Shown here one piece after another: positions 16,606 to 24,197 of a stretch of DNA of 64,000 bases. This stretch comes from Natrinema amylolyticum (GTDB taxonomy: Archaea; Halobacteriota; Halobacteria; Halobacteriales; Natrialbaceae): assembly GCF_020515625.1 (NCBI RefSeq), contig NZ_JAIWPJ010000001.1, positions 1,736,001 to 1,800,000 of the forward strand, written 5' to 3'. Within the stretch, counting starts at the first letter, position 1, and every line of letters begins with the position of its first letter. A program made the position numbers and the translations under genes. Under the pieces are notes generated by a model that did not search any database, was not told where the DNA came from, and saw only the letters and a list, made by a program, of their open reading frames with translations.

Positions 16606-16836
16606 TGCTATCGTGGCGGCAGGGAATCGCCACGCCCTCCCCAGCCGATTTCTGCTCACGGACGCGTAGCGCCCGTTCGCATGGTTCGCGGAACCGACGG
16701 TTCCGCGCTAACGCTCGCTCCGTTCGTCGCTCGCTCATCCCTCGCGCGGGGTTGTGCGACAGGTCGCCCTCGACTCCCGGTTCCTTCCAGTCACCGCTCG
16801 CGCTGACGACCTGTCGCTCAGCACGCGCCACTGCAG
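16606..16836 (-). repeat. Structured non-coding repeat element, copy B (reverse)
   Basis: On the minus strand it reads from CAGTGGCGCGTGCTG to CGCCACGATAGCA. The position-1 hairpin has a perfect 11-base stem, GCGACAGGTCG with CGACCTGTCGC (plus-strand positions 16756-16766 and 16807-16817), with a long loop. The core GCGCGAGGGATGAGCGA is intact. Two extra hairpins are inserted, one with GCGGAACC/GGTTCCGC arms and one with a GCGAACGGGCGC module shared with copy C. The 16515-16863 gap holds nothing else recognisable. Tail-to-tail partner of copy A across the NUDIX gene. Confidence 0.85.
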
Positions 16837-16863
16837 TACACCGACGGAGAACGAGCCGCCGGG

Positions 16864-17715
16864 TCACCCGTCGGCGTGTGAGAAGACGAACTCCCGAACC
16901 AGTTTCGCGGCCAGCGCCGCTGCTTGCCCGTCGTCGCGGTCGTTGACTTCGACCACGTCGAACCCGCCCGCGTGGGGTGCGACGGTTCGGACGACGTCGC
17001 GGAGTTCGCGGGGCTCGAGGCCGAACGGCTCCATCGTTCCGGTCCCGGGCGCGTAGCCGGGGTCGGCGGCGTCGATGTCGACGCTCAGGTAGACCTCGCG
17101 GTCCTCGAGCCGATCATCGGGCGTCCACTCTCCCACGGCTTCGGGCGGGACGACGGTCACGTCGTCGTCGGCCGCGCGCTCCCACTCGGGTTCGCTGCCG
17201 GTACGAGCGCCGAGAACGATCGCTTCCTCGACGGACTCGACGTCGTCGACGATCCGCCGCGTGACGGCGGCGTGAGAGAGCGAGGTGCCGTCGTATTCGT
17301 CGTACAGATCGAGGTGGGCGTCGAGGCAGACGAACACGTCAGGCTTCACTGCGCGTGCCCCCGCGAGGGAGACGGTGTGTTCGCCGCCCAGCGTCAGGGG
17401 AACGGCGTCGTTCCAGACGGCCTCGCGGAGCGCGCTCGTCAGATACTCGAGATACGCCGAAACGTCGTTCCACGCCCGAACGTCGCCGCGGTCGAAGACG
17501 CCCAGTTCCGAGAAGTACCGGTCCGTCCGGTGATCGTAATCGTCGAACGGTTCCGCAAAAGATCGAATCCGACGGGGACCGAAGCGAGTCCCCGGTTGAA
17601 AGGTCGTCGTTGCGTCCAGGGGCGCACCGACGACCACGAAGTTCGCGCCGCCACGGTCGGACTCGCGCCCTCGCGTGTCAGGTCCCTCGCGTTCGTCGGT
17701 CGCCCCGGGAAACAT
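16864..17715 (-). CDS. speB: Agmatinase/arginase family (ureohydrolase) protein
   Basis: A 283-residue ureohydrolase. Manganese-binding motifs are GGEHTVSL, DAHLDLYDEYDG and SVDIDAADPGYAPG, followed by the active-site glutamate in FDVVEVND. The ATG overlaps the stop codon of the aIF5A gene, so the two are almost certainly co-transcribed. Known biology: haloarchaea can use agmatine in forming (deoxy)hypusine, and a SpeB-like enzyme has been proposed to act on the modified aIF5A. This pairing agrees with that, but free agmatine as the substrate is equally possible. Confidence 0.9.
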   Translation of the reverse strand: MFPGATDEREGPDTRGRESDRGGANFVVVGAPLDATTTFQPGTRFGPRRIRSFAEPFDDYDHRTDRYFSELGVFDRGDVRAWNDVSAYLEYLTSALREAVWNDAVPLTLGGEHTVSLAGARAVKPDVFVCLDAHLDLYDEYDGTSLSHAAVTRRIVDDVESVEEAIVLGARTGSEPEWERAADDDVTVVPPEAVGEWTPDDRLEDREVYLSVDIDAADPGYAPGTGTMEPFGLEPRELRDVVRTVAPHAGGFDVVEVNDRDDGQAAALAAKLVREFVFSHADG

Positions 17716-18089
17716 CAGACGATCTTTCGCTGGTCTTCCATCTCGAGGTATTCGATGTTCTCGTCGGGGGAGACATCGACGTCGTCGGGGATGCGCATCG
17801 TGATGGTCTCGTAGGTCTCGAGGTCCATGATCTGCATGTCGTCGCCGTCGACGGAGACGACCTGTCCGTTTTTCCGCTCGATGATTGGGACCCAGATCTT
17901 CGCGTCGACGGGCTGGGAGAGCGAGCGCTTCTTGCCGTCGAAGACGCCCTCGGCCTCGACGCGAGCCTTGGCACTGCCGTGTTTGCCCGGCTTCGCCGTC
18001 GAGTAGGAGTTGATCTTACACGGCGTGTCGTCGATCATGACGTAGCTTCCCTCCTGGAGTTCGCGAACTTCGGTCTGCTGTTTCGCCAT
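17715..18089 (-). CDS. eif5A: Translation initiation factor aIF5A
   Basis: A 124-residue factor that helps peptide bond formation on difficult sequences. The N-terminal SH3-like domain carries the hypusine loop [12 protein letters not shown], in which Lys36 is the residue modified in the family. The C-terminal OB-fold follows from about residue 70. The gene precedes speB with a one-base overlap. A TATA-like TTTATGG lies about 25 bases before the ATG, giving a leaderless start. The modifying enzyme, deoxyhypusine synthase, is encoded elsewhere in this window (45473-46513). Confidence 0.97.
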   Translation of the reverse strand: MAKQQTEVRELQEGSYVMIDDTPCKINSYSTAKPGKHGSAKARVEAEGVFDGKKRSLSQPVDAKIWVPIIERKNGQVVSVDGDDMQIMDLETYETITMRIPDDVDVSPDENIEYLEMEDQRKIV

Positions 18090-18112
18090 GTCCCGGCGTA
18101 ATCAACCGACGG

Positions 18113-18120
18113 CCATAAAC
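18113..18120 (-). promoter_or_regulatory. TATA-like box of the eif5A-speB operon
   Basis: On the minus strand GTTTATGG lies 24-31 bases before the aIF5A ATG at 18089, the spacing of a leaderless archaeal promoter. Confidence 0.5.
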
Positions 18121-18310
18121 CGTTTGGAACGCCGTCGCGGCGTGTCACGTCGTCACGAAACGGCGGAACTGGCTATCGACGACGACCGCTCGGTCACGAT
18201 CGGACGCGCCGAACGTGACGCTGCTATCGATCGCGGACTGTCAGTATAGATATTACCCAACACCTACCGAAATGAATATGGTACGTCGGTTGACATAGGG
18301 TGAGATACAG

Positions 18311-20125
18311 ATGGAATTGGTTCGTGCGGGGGTGCTCTCGGTCGTGCTGATCGGTGGGGTGTTCGGTCTCGGTCGACTCCTCGCGATCGGGGTCAGGCGA
18401 ATCGGCTGGTTCGAGACGAGACTCGAGTCGACGGTCACAGGGTGTCGGTCGCTGTTCACGATGGTCTCGGTATTCGGTGCGTTCGCCGTCCACGCCGCTC
18501 ACTTCCGGGTACCGGGTCTGAGAGCGGTACTTCCGTCGGGACCGGTCGGGACGGTGGCGTGGATCGCAGTGGTCGTCACGGTCACGACGGCCACGGCCGT
18601 CGCCGCGGTGACGGCGTTTCACCGCGGGTTCCGACCGGCCGTCGAGGCGGTAATTAACCCCGAGTTCGAGATCGACGAGCGCGACCGGCGGCGCGGGACG
18701 ATCGCGGCCGTCGGAGGGATCGCACTGTTCGTCCTCACACCGTACGCGGCCATCGCACTCCCGATTCCGTGGGAGTGGGTCATGGTGGCATGCTACGGAG
18801 GCGGCGTTATCCTGTGGATCGGCTACGTCCAGTCGGTACAGACGCTCCCGCCGACGGGCTCTCCCCTCCGGTTCACCGTGATCTGGGCGCGAGAGCCGAC
18901 GGCCGACGAACGGGAACGCCTCGAGCGCTGTTACGATCGGTTCGACCGATCGCTCGGGCGGCCGATGATCGTCCGGAGCGAGCGACTCGACGGCGCACTC
19001 TACGTCATCGGTCGTGGTGACGATCGATTGCTCTGGCTCCGCGAACCGCTCCTCGAGGCGGCGAGCGACGACGAGCTCGCGGTCGCGCTCGCGAAGGCGG
19101 ACGAAGCGATGGGCGCTCTCCGCCCCATGCGCGCTGCCAGATACGTGTTCGTGCTGCTCTTTCTCGGACTCTCCGCCGTCGCGTTCGAGATACCGCTCCC
19201 GGGAACGACGCCGGAGTGGCTGCTCCTCGGCGGTGCGGCCGTCCTGCTCATCGCTGTCCTCGTATGGCGGACGCGGCAGATAATCTACCGCGCTGACGAC
19301 TTCGCGAGCAGGGAGTTGGGAGCCGATTCCGTCTACGAGACCTATCGTCGGTTGGGACTCGACATCGCGTTCTATGCCGTTCAGGACGCGGACGATCCCG
19401 GCCGCGGACGGGACGCGAAGTTCAGCGTCTTCGTGCCGACCGTGAGCAAGCGACTCGATCGCCTCGTCGATCGCAACTCGCTCGAGGGCGTCGACGCGAA
19501 ACCGACGCCGCAATCGGTCCTCGAGGCTCCCGACGACTCCGACGGCGATTCCGGGACGCCCGCGGACGAACTGACCGCCGATCCGCGGGGAGGCGACGAC
19601 GCGACGGGGGCCGGCCGATCGCGAACGGCCCCCGATGCGAGCCCCGGAACCGGGGCTGAATCCGACGCCACCGAACTGATCGCACGGCTCGAATCGCTGT
19701 CCGAGGACGAGTTCGTCCGGTTCGTCGCGGATTGCTGGGAAGCGGTCGGCTGGGACTGTACGCGCTCGTGGCACGCGGACGAACCGGGAACGGACGTGAA
19801 GGCGACGCGACACGAACCCGATGTCGAGACGGCGGCGATCCAGGCGATACGAGCGACGCCGAGCGGGGTCGTCGGACCCGACGAGATTCGGGCGTACGAC
19901 GACCTCGAGCGGCAGGTAGCGGTCGGCTCCGTCGATTCGGTGGTCCTCGTGACGACGGGGCGGTTCGCCTCGGAGATCGCGGCTCGAACCGAGAAACGGA
20001 ATATAACGCTCGTCGACGGCGACGAACTCGCCGCGCTCGCCGAACAGGTCGGAGCGGCTGAGCGGCCGACGTCTGATTCGAGCGGGACGTCGGAGTCAGA
20101 GCGAGCGGACGCGGGTTTCTTCTGA
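18311..20125 (+). CDS. Membrane protein with degenerate M48-peptidase and degenerate Mrr-like domains
   Basis: A 604-residue protein with five predicted helices in residues 1-170. It then has a region laid out like an HtpX/M48 protease: SDDELAVALAKADEAM stands where the family has SxDELxAVLAHELGH, two more helices follow (residues about 272-316), and then IIYRADDFASREL where the family has REYxADRFA. All zinc ligands (both His and the Glu) are replaced. After an acidic linker (about 385-450) the last 130 residues match the Mrr-type endonuclease fold: LSEDEFVRFVADCWEAVGW, GTDVKA, IQAIR and VVLVTTGRFASEIA. The catalytic QxK position reads QAI. It seems to be a pseudoenzyme fusion; function unknown. 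Confidence 0.75.
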   Translation: MELVRAGVLSVVLIGGVFGLGRLLAIGVRRIGWFETRLESTVTGCRSLFTMVSVFGAFAVHAAHFRVPGLRAVLPSGPVGTVAWIAVVVTVTTATAVAAVTAFHRGFRPAVEAVINPEFEIDERDRRRGTIAAVGGIALFVLTPYAAIALPIPWEWVMVACYGGGVILWIGYVQSVQTLPPTGSPLRFTVIWAREPTADERERLERCYDRFDRSLGRPMIVRSERLDGALYVIGRGDDRLLWLREPLLEAASDDELAVALAKADEAMGALRPMRAARYVFVLLFLGLSAVAFEIPLPGTTPEWLLLGGAAVLLIAVLVWRTRQIIYRADDFASRELGADSVYETYRRLGLDIAFYAVQDADDPGRGRDAKFSVFVPTVSKRLDRLVDRNSLEGVDAKPTPQSVLEAPDDSDGDSGTPADELTADPRGGDDATGAGRSRTAPDASPGTGAESDATELIARLESLSEDEFVRFVADCWEAVGWDCTRSWHADEPGTDVKATRHEPDVETAAIQAIRATPSGVVGPDEIRAYDDLERQVAVGSVDSVVLVTTGRFASEIAARTEKRNITLVDGDELAALAEQVGAAERPTSDSSGTSESERADAGFF

Positions 20126-20296
20126 ACGCCGGCGGCAGGATGCCTTCGATCGTCTCGTCCCACTAGATAGTAGTCCGATTTCTTTATTCAGACGAACTTG
20201 TGAAAATTGCGGTAAATATAGGCGGAGTACGTAGTACCGAAGCCACACTAAGCATGTAACAGCAGCATCGTTCTCTGACACAGGATTTTCCCGTTG

Positions 20297-21046
20297 TCAA
20301 TCCGAGGCGTGACTCGATTTGGGTTTGGTACGGCTCCGCCATCTCTCAGCAACTATTACAGACCAGGTTATTACTGCGAAGGCTGGAAGGTGCCATGATG
20401 GTAGTGAGATCTCTGTGAGCATGAGGAGATACGGATACGCAACTACTGCTGCAAAAAGGACAGCTCCGTATCCTACCATAGTGTCTGTTGGTTCAGGTGG
20501 GGTAACCGTCCACACTCGATAAATAAGGAAGAGAGCATATGGACCAAGAATTAATAGCTTGATCACGGTCTCGAATATCATATCAAGACCATCGGTATCC
20601 CAAGTTGCACCTCCTGCAGGCTGACCTACCTGTACAATATACGTTTCTCCGTTAGAATCTTCTACAAGGGTATACCTACTGTCATCACTGGAGGGGTTTG
20701 GAACTTCGTTATATTCGTCACAGAATATGAGCGTGCTATCACAGACTCTTATCTCCAAGTCTCGTTCCCCAGAGGGCCCGTATCTTCCTTCTTCTTGTGG
20801 TTGATCTTTTGCCTCTCGGAATGCCTTCTGTTGTATTTCAGACAACTCTTCTATAGAAGTGACTGATTCTGTGTTACTATTCTCTTGACTCGCCGTTTCA
20901 TTGAATGCTTCTGTTGATTCATGCGCGATAGAATAGGATTCACTATCTCCACTATATGGCTCCGTGAGTGCTCCAGGATAGAAGATGGCACCCGTGAGGA
21001 GAACCGCAACGACGAATGAAATCGCCAGAAAGGTTCGAGATTTCAT
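20297..21046 (-). CDS. AT-rich membrane protein of unknown function
   Basis: A 249-residue protein. It has an N-terminal signal-like helix (residues 5-24), a polar extracytoplasmic region with one Cys pair in VCDSTLIFCDEY (about 103-112) and at least two C-terminal helices near 160-180 and 190-235, ending in a basic tail RSRTKPKSSHASD. No family is recognised. Its GC content and codon use are clearly lower than its neighbours (many AAT, ATA and TTA codons), suggesting recent acquisition. It stands alone with AT-rich flanks (20160-20296 and 21047-21120) and no mobile element visible. Confidence 0.7.
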   Translation of the reverse strand: MKSRTFLAISFVVAVLLTGAIFYPGALTEPYSGDSESYSIAHESTEAFNETASQENSNTESVTSIEELSEIQQKAFREAKDQPQEEGRYGPSGERDLEIRVCDSTLIFCDEYNEVPNPSSDDSRYTLVEDSNGETYIVQVGQPAGGATWDTDGLDMIFETVIKLLILGPYALFLIYRVWTVTPPEPTDTMVGYGAVLFAAVVAYPYLLMLTEISLPSWHLPAFAVITWSVIVAERWRSRTKPKSSHASD

Positions 21047-21228
21047 TTAATTACAATTACAATCTTTCGGGTAAGTGTTTTCTGGAATGTCTGTGTTCAG
21101 TATGCACACGTGCGTACCGAATCGGGCGTACCAGTTTCGCGTTAAATTCGAGTGAAGAAGCCGTAGTAGCAACTACTAATACGGTTCGCCGGATCGCAAC
21201 CTCGAGAGGGTGGTGTCCGGCGGGTCGG

Positions 21229-22305
21229 TTACCAGCGAAAGCCCGCGGGGTTCGCAGGGGGCTCGAGCGGACTCTCCGGCAACCCGTCCCCGACGGCGGG
21301 ATCGTTGTACGCCCGCGGCGCGACGTCGTTCGGGCCGTCGGGGTAGCGAAGCGACGCCAACAGCTGAATCTGGCCGCGGCCGACCCCGAGTTCGAACTGG
21401 CCGCCGCCGTAGAGCCGAACGTCGCGCTCCTCGCAGTAGGCGAGGGTCTCGCACAGCGACTCGAGCGAGCCGAACCGAGAGGGTTTGACGTTGAGCCAGT
21501 CGGGCTCCCAGGGCAGCGCTTCGACGTCCGCGAGCCCGTGGATCGGGGCGTCCCAAGAGACCCGCTCCCGGACGGCGGGGTCCTCGAACAGCGGCCGCGT
21601 CTCGTCGGTCAGCGCGGGGTCCTCGATGACGGCCTCGGGGAACGCCTCGAGGACGCGTTCGTACAGGGCGGGATCCGCCGGCACGTCGACGTCGGTGCCC
21701 TCGTACCGCCCTTTCAGATCGAGGATGCGGACGGCGTCCGTCCCGACCGTCTCGCCGATGGCCGCGACGAGGTCGTCGTCCCACTCCGGGATCGGATCGA
21801 GCTTGAACTCGAGGGTGGGGACCCGCTCGCGCAACGACTCGAGCCGGTCGGTCGTCGGCGGCTCGCCGAGCCTGGTACTGGCGACGAACCGGACGGGATC
21901 GGCGGATCGGCCCAGTTCGCTCCCGAGATCGGTCTCCGCCTGCCGGAGCGCGAGGTCCAGCGCGGCGCTCTCGAGGCCCCAGCGCCGGTAGTTCCGGAAG
22001 ACCTCGCGGTCGGGCGCACCGCCCGGGAAGAGATCGACCGACTCGAGGCGGTCCGAGAACGAGTCGATCGTCCACTCGCCGGTCAGATCGGGCAGCCCCG
22101 TTTCCGCCAGTCGGTCGTGATCCGTGGTCTCGTAGGTGACGTCCTCGCCGCGTCCCGTGGCCGTCTCGTCGCCGTCCGGTCCCGGCCCCGAAAGGGAGAG
22201 TTCCGTCGTGACACGGGTGAATTCGCTCGAGGTCTTCCGTTCCAGGCGCTCGGTCGATACGTCGTCGATCGCTACCGACAGGTCGGCGATCCGATCGTAG
22301 TCCAT
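21229..22305 (-). CDS. Enolase-superfamily protein (muconate cycloisomerase/mandelate racemase-like)
   Basis: A 358-residue protein whose C-terminal half follows the enolase-superfamily barrel order: FKLDP, then ILDLKGRY, VIEDP, SWDAPIHG, LNVKPSRFGSL and YGGGQFELGVGRGQIQLLA. These correspond to the beta strands carrying the acid/base lysine and metal-ligand positions. The N-terminal capping domain is diverged and contains an acidic low-complexity insert (about residues 40-60). Substrate is unknown; o-succinylbenzoate synthase-like activity is possible but nothing nearby supports menaquinone synthesis. It lies downstream of the asparagine-synthase-like gene on the same strand. Confidence 0.75.
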   Translation of the reverse strand: MDYDRIADLSVAIDDVSTERLERKTSSEFTRVTTELSLSGPGPDGDETATGRGEDVTYETTDHDRLAETGLPDLTGEWTIDSFSDRLESVDLFPGGAPDREVFRNYRRWGLESAALDLALRQAETDLGSELGRSADPVRFVASTRLGEPPTTDRLESLRERVPTLEFKLDPIPEWDDDLVAAIGETVGTDAVRILDLKGRYEGTDVDVPADPALYERVLEAFPEAVIEDPALTDETRPLFEDPAVRERVSWDAPIHGLADVEALPWEPDWLNVKPSRFGSLESLCETLAYCEERDVRLYGGGQFELGVGRGQIQLLASLRYPDGPNDVAPRAYNDPAVGDGLPESPLEPPANPAGFRW

Positions 22306-22436
22306 ACCGATCGTTCGGGCCCGGGGAGGAAAGAGGCTCGGAGGGCGGACTCGCCGGCGTTACGCGAGGGAACTGCGGTGGCCTGCTCGGCCGTTCTCCG
22401 CCGGTTCCGAGACGACCGTCCCCGGTTCCGGCGCGG

Positions 22437-24110
22437 TTACACCCTCTCACCTTCGGACCGGGGCGTGCTCGAGGGAACGGACACGGTCCGGGTGTGAGAG
22501 ACTGGCTCGAGGTCGTCCGATCGCAGGACGCGGTCGCGCCAGACGGCGTAGCCGGCGAGGTTCCACGCGAGGCCTGCCGAACGGTCGACGATCGAACCCG
22601 AGATATCCGGCGCGAACTCGGGGACCTCGTAGCGGTCGAAGACCGACTCGAGCGGCCCCGACCTGAGGAATCGCTCCGCGGGGAAGTTCCCGTTCCCTTT
22701 CGGCTTGCTCCGGTCGTACTCGGGGTACCACTCGCCGAGCAGTTGCTTCGGGACGTGTTTGGGCTCGCCGTCGTGGACGTAGCGATCGGGCGAGGAGAGC
22801 CCGAGCGCGAGTTCGGCGACGGCCTTGCCGGCGAACGGCGTGTACATCTCGCGCCCCCGCGCGAGGCCGGCCTGCCGCCAGACGGTGACGGCGTCCTCGC
22901 AGAAGAAGTCGACCCACTGCCCGACGTGGACGTGCCGGGCGTACCGGTCTCCGGTCGCCGCGGGAACGCGATCCATCGCGTACTCGTAGCGCTCGCGCTG
23001 TCGTCGCTCGTACCGCCGGCGACCGATCGCATCGACGACCGACGGCACGTCCGTGTAGACCGCGAACTGGAGCGCCTGTCCGTCGGGATCGGACGGATGT
23101 CGTCGGAGCCCCTCGAGCACGTCCCGGTGCCGCTGCAGTTTCTCGACGACGGGCGGGACGTAGCCGAGGTGGCGCGTCCGCCAGACCGTGCGCGCGACCT
23201 CGAGCGAGCCGCCGAGGCCGAAGACGGCGTCCGCCCCCTGGCCGCTGACGAGCCGCTCGCTCCCGTCGAACTCGCGGTAGATCCCGTCGAACGTCGGCGT
23301 CTGGAGCTGATGGGGCGGCATCCCCAGCGCGTCGACGGCCGCCTCGAGCCGCTCGAGGTAGTTCGACTCGGTCATCTCGACGACCTCGCGATCGGTCTCG
23401 ACGAGGTCGTTGGCGCGGTCGGCGTACTCGCGTTCGAACGCCAGTTCGGGCGTGTCGAACGACGCGGTCACGCTCTCGGTGGGATTTGTCAGGTAGGGCT
23501 CGAGGACCGTCGAGTCGACGCCGCCGGAGAGCATGAGCGACGAGTCGTCCGCGATGGGCGCACAGACCGCCGACAGCACCTCGTCCAGCCGCTCGTGTGC
23601 GCTCGCAGGAGACAGTCCGGTTTCGGGCGCGAGTGTCTCCGTCAGTTCGGTTCGGGGCGTCGTCTCCCCGGGCGTCCAGGTGAGCGTCTCGCCGTGGCCG
23701 AGGCGGTGGATCCGCTCGACGTAGGAGTCGATCGGCGTCGTCCGGTAGAGCAGGTGATCGGCCTTCGCCCGGTCCGGGACCGTCCGATCGGCTGGCTCGA
23801 GCCGGGCGAGGGCGTTCCGAAACAGGTCGGTGAGCACCGGCTCGCCGCTCGAGTCGAGACAATAGAACACCTCGTAGGCCGACGTGATCCCGCGGTGGGC
23901 CCGCACCGTCGGTTCGTCCGCCCGCTCCGAGAGGACGACGACCGTCCCCTCGCCGGGCAGCGAGTCGTGGAGCGCTTTGATCTCCGCGAACCCCGCGCCG
24001 CGCTCGATCGCCGCCCGGAGTTCGCGCCGGTGTGTCCCACAGAGGATCCACCGTCGCTCGTTGCTGGTAACGATCGCAGCGTTCGGATTCGCGAGCAGCA
24101 CTGTCGCCAT
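22437..24110 (-). CDS. Asparagine synthase-related protein
   Basis: A 557-residue protein with an N-terminal domain related to the glutaminase part of AsnB, but without a cysteine at position 2 (it begins MATVLLANP). A C-terminal ATP-dependent amidotransferase domain follows. The PP-loop LMLSGGVDSTVLEPY is near residue 190, and SGQGADAVFGLGGSLE, GREMYTPFAGKAVAE and a KPKGNGNFPAERFL segment come later. Lack of the Cys nucleophile suggests use of ammonia or another amine, or an amide-forming role outside asparagine synthesis. The gene is followed on the same strand by the enolase-like gene after 131 bases. Confidence 0.82.
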   Translation of the reverse strand: MATVLLANPNAAIVTSNERRWILCGTHRRELRAAIERGAGFAEIKALHDSLPGEGTVVVLSERADEPTVRAHRGITSAYEVFYCLDSSGEPVLTDLFRNALARLEPADRTVPDRAKADHLLYRTTPIDSYVERIHRLGHGETLTWTPGETTPRTELTETLAPETGLSPASAHERLDEVLSAVCAPIADDSSLMLSGGVDSTVLEPYLTNPTESVTASFDTPELAFEREYADRANDLVETDREVVEMTESNYLERLEAAVDALGMPPHQLQTPTFDGIYREFDGSERLVSGQGADAVFGLGGSLEVARTVWRTRHLGYVPPVVEKLQRHRDVLEGLRRHPSDPDGQALQFAVYTDVPSVVDAIGRRRYERRQRERYEYAMDRVPAATGDRYARHVHVGQWVDFFCEDAVTVWRQAGLARGREMYTPFAGKAVAELALGLSSPDRYVHDGEPKHVPKQLLGEWYPEYDRSKPKGNGNFPAERFLRSGPLESVFDRYEVPEFAPDISGSIVDRSAGLAWNLAGYAVWRDRVLRSDDLEPVSHTRTVSVPSSTPRSEGERV

Positions 24111-24197
24111 TACCCGACCGAACCGGCAGACGGGACATTGTAATGGGATGGATACTCCGTTCGAACCGATATTCAGTCGGCGATGAACGCGCCGTCG

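Noticed and set aside
15770-16850. Open frames across the repeat elements (for example an Arg-rich frame at 16752-16946)
   Set aside because: They arise from the GC-rich hairpins of the repeat copies; similar frames recur at every copy and reflect the repeat, not proteins.
20170-20240. CENCGKYRR motif in a plus-strand frame resembling a zinc finger
   Set aside because: The frame is interrupted within a few codons and has no second cysteine pair; probably chance.
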